A stretch of 51,966 nt of DNA from an uncultured Clostridia bacterium (GTDB lineage: Bacteria > Bacillota > Clostridia > TANB77 > CAG-508), in contig CAKOVS010000010.1 in the NCBI GenBank assembly GCA_934122085.1, positions 1-51,966 of the forward strand, in the 5' to 3' direction. Position 1 is the stretch's first letter; each line of letters begins with the position of its first letter. The notes beneath the pieces were generated by a model, which saw only the letters and a list, made by a program, of their open reading frames with translations, was not told the DNA's origin and made no database searches. The position numbers were made by a program, and so were the translations under genes. Shown one piece after another: positions 9,322 to 17,398 of this stretch.

Positions 9322-9371
9322 TTTTCTACCCCTTCCAGTATTTTCCTATATGAGATATATTTTAAACTTTT

Positions 9372-9465
9372 ATGGGGACACTCCTTATGTGAATAAACAT
9401 AAGGGTGTCCCCATCATTTAAATTTTATACTTCTACTATGGGGACGGGTTTATAAAACCTATCCT
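9372..9465. repeat. REP-like GGGGAC palindromic element
   Basis: An imperfect hairpin, ATGGGGACAC..CTTATGT (9372-9390) with ACATAAG..GTGTCCCCAT (9397-9414), is followed by a second ATGGGGACGG block at 9438-9447 leading into a small GGTTTATAAAACC palindrome. The GC-rich boxes stand out in AT-rich intergenic DNA. GGGGAC/GTCCCC palindromes of this type are known as repetitive extragenic elements mobilised by Y1/RAYT transposases in Firmicutes; that link is an inference because no transposase lies in the window. Confidence 0.55.
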
Positions 9466-9472
9466 TTTTCGA

Positions 9473-9976
9473 TTATTGTAATTCTTTTTTACTGTCTTGA
9501 ATTGTCTTAATTGTACCTTCCAATGACATTTGCATTATATTTGCGGCTTCGCTTATATCTTTTTCTAACTTTGCTAATGTATCTGTTAATACTTTTTCAG
9601 TTGAATTCAATAAATTATTTGCATATTCTTTTGTACCTTGTGAGATTTCTCTTGACATCTCATTTGCTGTTTCTATTATTTCTGCTTTTTGTTCATATGC
9701 TTTTCTTGTAATTTCATGTTCATCAATCATTGCTATTATTCTATTTTCAGCTTCCTTAACAATTCCATCAGCTTCTTTTTGAGCTTCTGCTAATATTCTT
9801 TGTCTTTCTTCTTTTACCCATTTAGCTTGTTTTAATTCGTCTGGCAATTTTATTCTTATTTCTTTTATTATTTCTAATAATTCTTCTTTATCAACCATTG
9901 TTTTATTGGTAAAAGGTAGTCCCTTACTATTTTCTAATATATCTTCTAAAGTTTCTAATAATGTGAATATTTCCAT
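9473..9976 (-). CDS. Coiled-coil protein resembling ATP synthase subunit b/DivIVA
   Basis: The 167-aa, Glu/Lys/Ala-rich protein has a short N-terminal helix (MEIFTLLETLEDILENS) and a long predicted coiled coil from about residue 45 to the end, with the EAQKEADGIVKEAENRI pattern typical of the b-subunit/V-type E-subunit-like ATPase family in clostridia. It lacks a membrane segment, so it is not a true F0 b subunit. It lies 3 bp after rsmD, and database entries often label such neighbours simply as ATPase. The coaD gene that often follows rsmD is absent here. Function unknown. Confidence 0.75.
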   Translation of the reverse strand: MEIFTLLETLEDILENSKGLPFTNKTMVDKEELLEIIKEIRIKLPDELKQAKWVKEERQRILAEAQKEADGIVKEAENRIIAMIDEHEITRKAYEQKAEIIETANEMSREISQGTKEYANNLLNSTEKVLTDTLAKLEKDISEAANIMQMSLEGTIKTIQDSKKELQ

Positions 9977-9979
9977 TTT

Positions 9980-10555
9980 TTACCCCTTTCTAGGTATTTG
10001 TGTTTTTCTATATTTTAAGAATATTATTGTTGCTCTTCCATATTTTCTTTTATCAGTAATTTCAACATCCATTTTTTCTATTTGATTTAATATTCTTGTT
10101 TCATCATCTGTTTCAACTATAATTTTACTATTTTCATTAATCAATTTACATTCAATAATTTTTTCAAGTGAGATTTTTATGAAATCCGTAACATATGGTG
10201 GATCTATATATATAATATCAAATTTTTGATTTTGTAATCTTTCAATTAATTTTATAAATTCAATATTATATACTTCTGCTTTTTCTTCAAAGTGAGTCTT
10301 TTGCACATTTTGTTTTATAATTTTTATAGCATCTTTTGAATTATCACATAAAACTGCTCTTTTGGCTCCTCTACTTAAGAATTCTAAACCTATTGCTCCA
10401 CTTCCTGCAAACAAATCTAATACAGTGGAATCTTCAATATCTTTTTGTATTATATTAAAGATTGATTCTTTTACTCTATCTAATGTCGGTCTTGTAGCTA
10501 TACCTTCTAATGTATATAATTTTGTTCCTCGTGCTTTTCCACTTATTATTCTCAT
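9980..10555 (-). CDS. rsmD: 16S rRNA (guanine-966-N2)-methyltransferase RsmD
   Basis: RsmD methylates G966 of 16S rRNA in the 30S subunit using SAM. The protein shows the RIISGKARGTKL start, RPTLDRVKESIFNI, the SAM-binding DLFAGSGAIGLEFLSRGA and the catalytic IYIDPPYV (D/N-PPY) motif. I place the start at 10555 (191 aa, MRIISGK) because an upstream ATG at 10576 falls only a few bases after the predicted transcription start; a GAAAGG ribosome site precedes the chosen ATG at somewhat long spacing. Promoter and WalR-like repeats lie just upstream. Confidence 0.92.
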   Translation of the reverse strand: MRIISGKARGTKLYTLEGIATRPTLDRVKESIFNIIQKDIEDSTVLDLFAGSGAIGLEFLSRGAKRAVLCDNSKDAIKIIKQNVQKTHFEEKAEVYNIEFIKLIERLQNQKFDIIYIDPPYVTDFIKISLEKIIECKLINENSKIIVETDDETRILNQIEKMDVEITDKRKYGRATIIFLKYRKTQIPRKG

Positions 10556-10588
10556 ATTTATAATGTTACCTTTCATTCATATATTACT

Positions 10589-10616
10589 ATTTTATCCTTT
10601 TTTTGTATAATGTCAA
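10589..10616 (-). promoter_or_regulatory. rsmD promoter
   Basis: On the minus strand TTGACA (10616-10611) and TAAAAT (10594-10589) are 16 bp apart, placing initiation near 10582 and favouring the rsmD start at 10555. Confidence 0.65.
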
Positions 10617-10631
10617 TAGTCTTAATAAAAT

Positions 10632-10659
10632 TGTAACATACATTTAATGTTTTTGTAAT
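10632..10659. promoter_or_regulatory. WalR-like phased repeats upstream of rsmD
   Basis: Plus-strand reading gives TGTAAC (10632), TTTAAT (10643) and TGTAAT (10654), each separated by 5 bp, thus an 11-bp period. The WalR box is TGTWAH-N5-TGTWAH; the two outer hexamers match and the centre has one mismatch. The array sits about 16 bp upstream of the rsmD -35. Confidence 0.45.
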
Positions 10660-10674
10660 ATTTAAACATTTTTA

Positions 10675-11043
10675 CTATAAAATCTCTCCCTTTTCATTAA
10701 CTTCATATTCAATTCCACTTTTAAAAGATACAAATTTATATTTCTTAGTATTTTCATCATATTCAAAATTAATAATATCTAAATGCTGTTTTAGTTTTTT
10801 TTCAAAACTTATTTTTTCTAATTTTCCGTTATTGTTTGCAATCATTGTTTCTTGTATTGCTATTCTTATTGCATCTTTTTCTTCCTTATCTTCTACCTCA
10901 TCTTTAATATCATATGTTTTATTCATTATTCCATTTTTACCAGAAGCTGAAGAAATTGAAATTCCCGCAATAATAAGCATTACACAAAGTGTAACAGCAA
11001 GTGCAATCAATGTTATACCCTTTTCATCTTTTTTTAAATCCAT
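10675..11043 (-). CDS. Solitary type IV pilin-like protein
   Basis: The 122-aa product begins MDLKKDEKGITLIALAVT, a short basic leader and Gly before a hydrophobic helix, the class III signal processed by prepilin peptidase. Position 5 of the mature form is Ala rather than the usual Glu, as in the main pilin of the 26-36 kb operon. The rest is a charged alpha/beta head. The start at 11043 is set by a strong GAAAGGAG site. It lies outside the pil operon, between divIVA and rsmD, separated from divIVA by a terminator. A minor or alternative pilin is likely. Confidence 0.75.
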   Translation of the reverse strand: MDLKKDEKGITLIALAVTLCVMLIIAGISISSASGKNGIMNKTYDIKDEVEDKEEKDAIRIAIQETMIANNNGKLEKISFEKKLKQHLDIINFEYDENTKKYKFVSFKSGIEYEVNEKGEIL

Positions 11044-11071
11044 ATTTTCTCCTTTCAATACATAATACAAA

Positions 11072-11101
11072 GAAAAAATAGCAAGTACGAACACCTGCTA
11101 T
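11072..11101 (-). terminator. divIVA terminator
   Basis: On the minus strand ATAGCAGGT pairs with ACTTGCTAT (one G-T pair), followed by a T-run. It begins right at the divIVA stop codon. Confidence 0.75.
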
Positions 11102-11593
11102 CTATTCTTCATCTTCTTTGTTTATTTCTTTAATTAATTCTTCTTGAGAAATTAATAATGATTCCATTTTTGCTCTATAAACATCAAATTGTTTCTTAAC
11201 TTCTTCAAATCTTTCTTCTTTTATAGCAATTTGTTTCTCAATTTCATCTAATTTCTTTAGAGATGTTTCATTACTTTCCCTTTGAATTTCATCTGCTTTA
11301 GTCTTTGCATCATTAATTATTTGTTCTGCTTGTTGTTTTGCAACAACTTTAACTTCTTCTGCTGTTGTTTGCGCCATAACTAAAGTATTTTGTAATGTTT
11401 TTTCAAGGTTTTTATATTGCTCTAATTCATTTGTTAATTTATCTATCTTATCATTTGCTTCTACTAATTCTTTATAATTTTTTTCATAATCTATAACTAA
11501 TTCATCTAAAAAGTCATCAACATCTTCAACATTATATCCATTCATCATTTGCTTACTAAACTTTTTATTTTCTATATCTAATGGTGTAATCAT
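11102..11593 (-). CDS. divIVA: Cell division/polarity protein DivIVA
   Basis: DivIVA binds curved membrane at poles and septa and recruits division and sporulation factors. The 163-aa protein opens MITPLDIENKKFSKQMMNGY, followed by NVEDVDDFLDELV, the hallmark N-terminal membrane-binding domain, and continues as a long parallel coiled coil. The start at 11593 is preferred over one five codons upstream because GGAGGA lies 7 nt before it. It follows sepF after 25 bp; the ylmG and ylmH genes usual between sepF and divIVA are missing. Confidence 0.93.
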   Translation of the reverse strand: MITPLDIENKKFSKQMMNGYNVEDVDDFLDELVIDYEKNYKELVEANDKIDKLTNELEQYKNLEKTLQNTLVMAQTTAEEVKVVAKQQAEQIINDAKTKADEIQRESNETSLKKLDEIEKQIAIKEERFEEVKKQFDVYRAKMESLLISQEELIKEINKEDEE

Positions 11594-11618
11594 ATTAGAA
11601 TCCTCCATTTCTTCGAAT

Positions 11619-12110
11619 TTAATTTATATTATTATTCTTTAACCAAGAAACAGATAATTTATTTTTTATTTCTTCTCTTGCCATTTCATTTGTAATCTCA
11701 TAATTCATTGGTGCAATTAAAAATATTGAATTTGATATTTTTTGAATATGTCCATCTAATGCATATACTCCTCCACTAATAAAGTCAACAATTCTTCTTG
11801 CAACTTCTTTGCTTACATACTCTAAATTTACTATCACTGATTTTTTTTCTTTTAATAAACTACATATTTCTTCAGATTGTTCAAATGTAGTTGGTTGTGA
11901 TATTACCATTTTTATTGCTTGTGATTGTTGAGTCATAGGTACAACTTTATTTTTTCTTCCAAAGAATTTTCTATCTTCATCTTCATCTTCATAATTATTA
12001 TCATATGTATCTACATCATAATCTTCTTCATCAATGTCTTCAGCCTCTGATTGATTATTGTTATTCATTCCAATAACTCCCCAGATTTTGTCCATTATAG
12101 CTCCTGCCAT
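11619..12110 (-). CDS. sepF: Cell division protein SepF
   Basis: SepF polymerises into rings that align FtsZ filaments and tether them to the membrane. The 163-aa protein starts MAGAIMDKIWGVIG, the amphipathic membrane anchor, followed by an acidic Asp/Glu/Tyr linker and the conserved core (MVISQPTTFEQ, SVIVNLEYV, RRIVDFISGGVYALDG, IFLIAPMNYEI). The ATG at 12110 follows AGGAGG by 7 nt; an upstream in-frame start lies at or before the promoter and is rejected. Confidence 0.95.
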   Translation of the reverse strand: MAGAIMDKIWGVIGMNNNNQSEAEDIDEEDYDVDTYDNNYEDEDEDRKFFGRKNKVVPMTQQSQAIKMVISQPTTFEQSEEICSLLKEKKSVIVNLEYVSKEVARRIVDFISGGVYALDGHIQKISNSIFLIAPMNYEITNEMAREEIKNKLSVSWLKNNNIN

Positions 12111-12184
12111 CTTAAAACCTCCTAATATTTTACACTTATGTTTTAAATTAGTTAAAATCCTCTCCGACTTAATAACCTGCATAT

Positions 12185-12213
12185 AGTATCTAACTTTTTT
12201 AGTTTTTTGTCAA
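12185..12213 (-). promoter_or_regulatory. sepF-divIVA promoter
   Basis: Minus-strand TTGACA (12213-12208) and GATACT (12190-12185) with a 17-bp spacer. About 75 bp of leader precede the sepF ATG. Confidence 0.7.
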
Positions 12214-12248
12214 TACTTTATTTTAGTGTTACAAAAATTTAATATTTT

Positions 12249-12265
12249 TGTAACATTTTTGTAAT
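12249..12265. promoter_or_regulatory. WalR-like box upstream of sepF
   Basis: TGTAAC-ATTTT-TGTAAT fits the published WalR (YycF) direct-repeat consensus TGTWAH-N5-TGTWAH exactly. It starts about 36 bp upstream of the sepF -35. An inverted GTTACA half-site lies nearby at about 12228. Confidence 0.5.
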
Positions 12266-12267
12266 AT

Positions 12268-13497
12268 TTATTGTGATTTTAAAATTATTTCATCATAATT
12301 AGCTATACTTTTATAATTTTTTATCTCATTTTCATCAAAGCCAAGTTCTTGTAGTTCTTTTGTTTCATAAGAAGAAACTATTGAAAATGTTTCATTTTGT
12401 TTTTCAACCTTTATATAGCATTTATTTTCTATTCCCGCCCTATTTCTTAAAATGTATGAAACTTCATTTCCATTTATGTTTTCTATATATATTGCTTGAT
12501 TTGGAACTTTAAATCCTGTTTTTTTCCACCATATTACGTTAACAGCTATTTTTCTATGGCTTATTATAGGTGAACTCATTCTATTAATTTCAAAAATTAT
12601 AGTTTTTTTCCCGCTTCCTTCATTTATTTGAACAATTTTAGCATTTTCTTCTTCCGTGCCAAATAATTTTAAAATAACACTATCTCCAACTTTAGCCTTA
12701 TTTCCAAGTTCAGTATCTGTTATGACAGCTATATAATACTTAAAGTTATCTATAACTTTTCCACACTCTGTACTTGCAGAAACTATATTTCCTGTTTTTA
12801 AATCTAAATTTTCTAATAATGTATCTGTAATTTCCTCTAAATTATCATCGCTTAATTTTTCTTCCAATCCATCTACTCTATAAGAAACAATTCCACTTGC
12901 TGTTGACTTCTTATATAAAACTCCATTATTTAATTGTTTTTCATATTTTTCTCTATCTTTTATCAATTGTTTTATCTCTTTATTTGATGTGTTTTCACCA
13001 ATATAATTTATTTTTTTTGAAATAAGATTATCTATATTATCTTTATATTCCCTAATTTCTTGATAATTTGATAGCTTATTTAATTCAATTAATTTTTCTT
13101 CAATCTGATTTTCTATGACTTTAATATCTGCTGATGTTGGAGTATTTTTTTCTTTTTCTAAATTATTTTGAATTTGATAATCTATTTTTTTGATGTTTTC
13201 ATTTATTTCTTTCTCACTATCTTTATAATATCTAAAAACGATTTCATCTTTTGAGACCTTTTGTCCTTCTGTTGCTATTGCATATATTCCATTTGAATTT
13301 GTATCATCTTTTATTACCGTTTCATTTCTTATAATATAGCCGACTGTTTCATCTTCTTCTATAATTTCGCCTTTTGTTAAAACATATATATCTGTTGGGT
13401 TTATTATAAGTAAAATTACTGCATATAAAAAATATATAGTTAAACATATACAAATTATTATTGCTAATATTTTCTTGATTTTCTTCGTTTTTCTCAT
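12268..13497 (-). CDS. HlyD-like membrane-anchored protein
   Basis: The 409-aa protein has one N-terminal membrane segment (ILAIIICICLTIYFLYAVILLI) and a large extracytoplasmic part: a lipoyl-like region (TVGYIIRNETVI..GQKVSKDEIVFRYY), an alpha-helical hairpin (about 100-185) and a C-terminal beta region. This is the layout of HlyD/membrane-fusion adaptors, but no ABC transporter or outer membrane partner is nearby. Its position between miaA and sepF suggests an envelope or division role. AGGAG touches the annotated ATG directly, an unusually short ribosome spacing, so the true start may differ slightly. Confidence 0.7.
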   Translation of the reverse strand: MRKTKKIKKILAIIICICLTIYFLYAVILLIINPTDIYVLTKGEIIEEDETVGYIIRNETVIKDDTNSNGIYAIATEGQKVSKDEIVFRYYKDSEKEINENIKKIDYQIQNNLEKEKNTPTSADIKVIENQIEEKLIELNKLSNYQEIREYKDNIDNLISKKINYIGENTSNKEIKQLIKDREKYEKQLNNGVLYKKSTASGIVSYRVDGLEEKLSDDNLEEITDTLLENLDLKTGNIVSASTECGKVIDNFKYYIAVITDTELGNKAKVGDSVILKLFGTEEENAKIVQINEGSGKKTIIFEINRMSSPIISHRKIAVNVIWWKKTGFKVPNQAIYIENINGNEVSYILRNRAGIENKCYIKVEKQNETFSIVSSYETKELQELGFDENEIKNYKSIANYDEIILKSQ

Positions 13498-13515
13498 CTC
13501 CTATCCATTTAGATA

Positions 13516-14439
13516 TTATCTGTTTATTTCTTTTTCTATGATTTCAATATTATTTTCTTTTTCAGAAAGTCCATCTAACCATATCGTTTGTTTATTTTTT
13601 CTAAACCAAGTTAATTGTCTTTTGGCATATCTTCTACTTTCTTGCTTAATTTTTTCAATCATCTCATCTCTTGTAATTTGATTTTGTAAATATTCAACAA
13701 CTTCTTTATATCCTAGTCCTTGCATTGCTGTTGGAAAATGATTATATTTTTTTTGCAAATCTTCAACCTCTTCAATTAAACCATTTTCTATCATCTTATC
13801 AACTCTTATATTAATTCTTTCATATAGTTTTTCTCTATCCATATTAATTGCAAATATTTTATAATCATATTTTACTTCTTTTTTTCTTGATTCTATTTCT
13901 TGTTCTGTTTTGTTTTTTCCTGTGGCATGATATATTTCTAGTACTCTTATTATTCTTTTTTTATCATTTGGACTAATTTTTTGCATAGCTTGTTCATCAA
14001 TTTCTTTTGCTTTACTATACAAATATTCTAATCCATTCTCTTCAATTTCATTTTCTAATTTTTCTCTATATTTTTCATCAAACTTTATTTCTGGATATTC
14101 TATACCATATATTAATGAATCTAAATATAATCCTGTTCCACCAACAATTATAGGTATTTTTCCTTTATCAATAATTGTTTCTATTGCTTTTTCAGCATCA
14201 TTTTTATAATTGGCTACACTATATCTTACATCTGGTGATACAAAATCAATCAAATAATGTTGTATCCCTTGCATCTCTTCTTCAGTAACTTTAGCTGTTC
14301 CTATATTCATATCTTTATATATTTGCATAGAATCACATGAAATTATTTCACCATTAATTTTTTTTGCCAATTCTATTGATAATGATGTTTTTCCTGATGC
14401 TGTTGGTCCGCATATTACAATTACTTTAGGTTTATTCAT
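13516..14439 (-). CDS. miaA: tRNA dimethylallyltransferase MiaA
   Basis: MiaA transfers a dimethylallyl group to N6 of A37 in tRNAs reading UNN codons. The 307-aa protein has the P-loop CGPTASGKTSLSIELA, SCDSMQIYKDMNIGTAK, HYLIDFVSP and VGGTGLYLDSL motifs and the C-terminal RRYAKRQLTWFRK. The ATG at 14439 has GGAG 5 nt upstream; an ATG six codons earlier is less well placed. It follows mutL in the usual mutL-miaA order, but a small membrane protein gene intervenes and no hfq follows. Confidence 0.95.
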   Translation of the reverse strand: MNKPKVIVICGPTASGKTSLSIELAKKINGEIISCDSMQIYKDMNIGTAKVTEEEMQGIQHYLIDFVSPDVRYSVANYKNDAEKAIETIIDKGKIPIIVGGTGLYLDSLIYGIEYPEIKFDEKYREKLENEIEENGLEYLYSKAKEIDEQAMQKISPNDKKRIIRVLEIYHATGKNKTEQEIESRKKEVKYDYKIFAINMDREKLYERINIRVDKMIENGLIEEVEDLQKKYNHFPTAMQGLGYKEVVEYLQNQITRDEMIEKIKQESRRYAKRQLTWFRKNKQTIWLDGLSEKENNIEIIEKEINR

Positions 14440-14463
14440 TTTTTCTCCATTCTTCAACTTTTT

Positions 14464-14895
14464 TTATTTTTTCATATTATAATTACTTAAAATACCATTT
14501 TGAACATTTTTCAAATAAATAAATTCTATTATTAATAATACTAAAAATATAATTAATGACTTCTTTAGTCTTTTTTTACATTCCTCTTTCTTAATTTCTC
14601 CACTTTGACTTTCATTTAAAGTTCTTGTAACACTAGGTAACAATATTATCCCATTTATAGGTGTAAATATTGCTACCATTGTTTTCATTGCTATTTCCTT
14701 ACTTTTACTGTTTGGATATTCTATTCCTAATGATGAAATATTAAATAATATCATTGTAAACACAAAACACATAATAATTTCAATCAGAAATATTATAATT
14801 TTCTTTTTATTATCCATTCCATTTAATCCATTGTAAACAATTATACTAAGCACCAAAAATAATATTATCGATATTATAGTAATTAATGTATTCAT
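14464..14895 (-). CDS. Small membrane protein, 143 aa
   Basis: Unrecognised. Hydrophobic segments lie at about residues 2-22, 33-52, 72-90 and 112-130, so there may be three or four membrane spans, with Lys-rich loops between. The start at 14895 follows AAAGGA by about 10 nt; an upstream in-frame ATG at 14943 overlaps mutL and lacks a ribosome site. It sits between mutL and miaA. Confidence 0.65.
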   Translation of the reverse strand: MNTLITIISIILFLVLSIIVYNGLNGMDNKKKIIIFLIEIIMCFVFTMILFNISSLGIEYPNSKSKEIAMKTMVAIFTPINGIILLPSVTRTLNESQSGEIKKEECKKRLKKSLIIFLVLLIIEFIYLKNVQNGILSNYNMKK

Positions 14896-14911
14896 TATAT
14901 TAATCCTTTCA

Positions 14912-17281
14912 TTATTTTCTAGAAAATTTTCTTTCAATATCATATTTTGACATTTTTATTGCAATTGGATTTCCTTTTGAATTTTCAAATGGATCTGATA
15001 ATGATAATAATTTTTCTATTGTATTTTGATTTTCTTCTTTTGTATTACTAATTATTTCATTTTTTACAACTTCTTTTGCTATTGTTTGTAAAAATTTCTC
15101 TTCTATTTCTTTTTTTTCTGTTCTTGCAACAGAATTTATTTCTTTTAAAATCTCCATAAATAACTCTTTTGTTTCCATTTCAGCACATATTTCTGGAACT
15201 TCTGTTAATTTTATTGTATCTTCTCCAAATGGTTCAAATACAAATCCAGCTTTGCTCAACATTTCTATATTATCTTTTGCTATTTCCATATCTTTTTTTG
15301 ATAATGTTATAACATCTGGTAATAATAATAGTTGTGACGAATTTTGTTTTTCATTATAATAATTATTTTTTAATGCTTCATATAAAATTCTTTCTTTTGC
15401 TTTTTTTTGATTTAATATGTACATATCTTGGTTTATTTCCAATATCACATAATTTTCAAATGCAATTCCAATAAATTTGTAGTTTACTTTTTGGTTTTCT
15501 GGAAATTTATCAAATATTGATATATTATCAACTGTTGTTGTTATATCATCAATATTATTTTCTTCCACCTTATTTTTTATATTGTTCTGTTCTTCTAATG
15601 GTTTTGTTCCAAACATTTTCATATACATTTCTTCAAATTCAGTCGAAAATCTTGTTTTCTTTTCTGGTATATTTTCCTTTGAAATCATTTCTTCTTGAAG
15701 AAATTCATGTTTAGTTTGTTTTTCTTCTTTTGGTGGAATTTCATATTGATTTATTTCTTCTATTTGTTGTTCTACCTTTTCTTCTTGATTATCACCTTTT
15801 ACTGTTTCATAAGCATATTTTTCTTCATTCAAATTTTCACTTACTTGTTGTTTTGATACTGTTTGTACTGGTATATCATATTTAATCTCTTTAACTTCTT
15901 TTAGAGAATTTTTATCTAATTTTTCAACTTCTTCTATATCTTTTTTTGTTTCTACATTTGTTATAATATCTTTACTTCTATATGTTTCATTTAATACTTT
16001 TTGTTTTAATTCTTGTAATTTTCTCAATACTTCCTGATTTTTGTCATATACTTCATTTCCAACAAATTTTGAATTTTCAACAATTTCATTTTGTTTTATT
16101 TGTGGTTCTTCTACTTTTATCTCTTCTTTTGAAACTTCATCTTCTACTATTTGTGTACTAATATTTTCAGTCTTTTCTTTAGGTAGTTCTTCAAGCAATC
16201 CCATTTCTTGAAGTTTTCTTTGGTTATATATTTGTTCTACAATACTTTCTTTTTTTGGTTGAAATTCATTTTTTTCTTTTTTATTACTATTGTCATCATT
16301 TAATATTCTTTCTTTTATTGAATTATATACTGCTTTAAAAATCGTATTTTCATTTTCAAATCTTACTTCTAATTTTGCAGGATGAACATTTACATCAACT
16401 TTTCTTGGATTCATATCTATATTTAATACTATAAATGCAAATTTTCCAGATGGTATGTAATCTTTATATGCTCTTTCTGTTGCTGATGATAGTACCTTAT
16501 CTTTTACATATCTTTTATTTATAAAAAATATTTGATTTGCTCTATTTGATCTTGCTATTTCTGGCTTACCTATAACCCCATATATATGTATATCTTCAAA
16601 TTCATAGTCCACGTCAATTATAGAATTTGCAACTGTTTTTCCATATAAACTATATATTACTGTTTTTAAATCTCCATTTCCATTTGTTTGAATTACTGTT
16701 CTTCCTGTATTTATTAGCTTTAAAGATATTTCTGGATGTGCTAATGCAATTCTTGATATTGCATCTTCTATATATCCTGCTTCTGTAAAGTCTTTTCTTA
16801 AAAATTTATATCTTACTGGTGTATTATAAAATAGATTTGTTACAGTTATTGTTGTTCCCACACCTGCTCCTGTTTCAGATTTTTCTATTATATTTCCACC
16901 TTCTACAACTATTCTTTGACCATTTGCTTGTGAGGCTGTTTTTGAAACTAATTCCACCCTTGAAATTGCTGAAATGCTTGCCAATGCTTCTCCACGGAAC
17001 CCCATAGATTTTACTGTGTTTAAATCTTCAGCTGATCTTATTTTACTTGTTGCGTGTCTTTCAAATGCTATCTCTAAATCATCTTCTGCAATTCCTTTTC
17101 CATTGTCTGTTATACGTATATATGATATTCCACCATTTTTTATTTCTACAGTTATATTTGTTGCTCCTGCATCTATTGAGTTTTCTACCATTTCTTTTAT
17201 TGCTGATGCTGGTCTTTCTATTACTTCTCCAGCTGCTATTTTATTTATTGTTAAATCATCTAATAATACTATGTTTCCCAT
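14912..17281 (-). CDS. mutL: DNA mismatch repair protein MutL, C-terminal nuclease motifs lost
   Basis: The N-terminal GHKL ATPase is intact: IAAGEVIERPASAIKEMVENSIDAGA, RITDNGKGI, TSKI, FRGEALASI and NVHPAKLEVRF. Mature family length is about 600-650; here the protein has 789 aa because the Glu/Lys/Gln-rich linker (about 335-600) is expanded. In the C-terminal domain the nuclease motif DQHAxxERxxYE is replaced by NQKKAKERILYE (near 15385-15412), the ACK motif by IAKEVVKN, and the zinc-binding CPHGRP by NSKGNP (near 14970-14985), while the flanking SKYDIERKFSR end is preserved. Dimerisation is probably retained but Mn/Zn-dependent nicking is probably lost. No mutS lies in the window. Confidence 0.93.
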   Translation of the reverse strand: MGNIVLLDDLTINKIAAGEVIERPASAIKEMVENSIDAGATNITVEIKNGGISYIRITDNGKGIAEDDLEIAFERHATSKIRSAEDLNTVKSMGFRGEALASISAISRVELVSKTASQANGQRIVVEGGNIIEKSETGAGVGTTITVTNLFYNTPVRYKFLRKDFTEAGYIEDAISRIALAHPEISLKLINTGRTVIQTNGNGDLKTVIYSLYGKTVANSIIDVDYEFEDIHIYGVIGKPEIARSNRANQIFFINKRYVKDKVLSSATERAYKDYIPSGKFAFIVLNIDMNPRKVDVNVHPAKLEVRFENENTIFKAVYNSIKERILNDDNSNKKEKNEFQPKKESIVEQIYNQRKLQEMGLLEELPKEKTENISTQIVEDEVSKEEIKVEEPQIKQNEIVENSKFVGNEVYDKNQEVLRKLQELKQKVLNETYRSKDIITNVETKKDIEEVEKLDKNSLKEVKEIKYDIPVQTVSKQQVSENLNEEKYAYETVKGDNQEEKVEQQIEEINQYEIPPKEEKQTKHEFLQEEMISKENIPEKKTRFSTEFEEMYMKMFGTKPLEEQNNIKNKVEENNIDDITTTVDNISIFDKFPENQKVNYKFIGIAFENYVILEINQDMYILNQKKAKERILYEALKNNYYNEKQNSSQLLLLPDVITLSKKDMEIAKDNIEMLSKAGFVFEPFGEDTIKLTEVPEICAEMETKELFMEILKEINSVARTEKKEIEEKFLQTIAKEVVKNEIISNTKEENQNTIEKLLSLSDPFENSKGNPIAIKMSKYDIERKFSRK

Positions 17282-17351
17282 ATTATTCCTTACCTTATGT
17301 AAATTTATTTAGGTTTATTTTGCTACCTATAAACATGGTTATATTCTATAA

Positions 17352-17390
17352 TAAAAAAAAAAAAATAGCAAGGATAACTTGCTATTTTTT
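17352..17390 (-). terminator. Terminator after the GT4 gene
   Basis: Minus-strand AATAGCAAG (17386-17378) and CTTGCTATT (17372-17364) form a 9-bp stem with a 5-nt loop, followed by a run of at least ten T. Confidence 0.85.
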
Positions 17391-17398
17391 ATGATATT

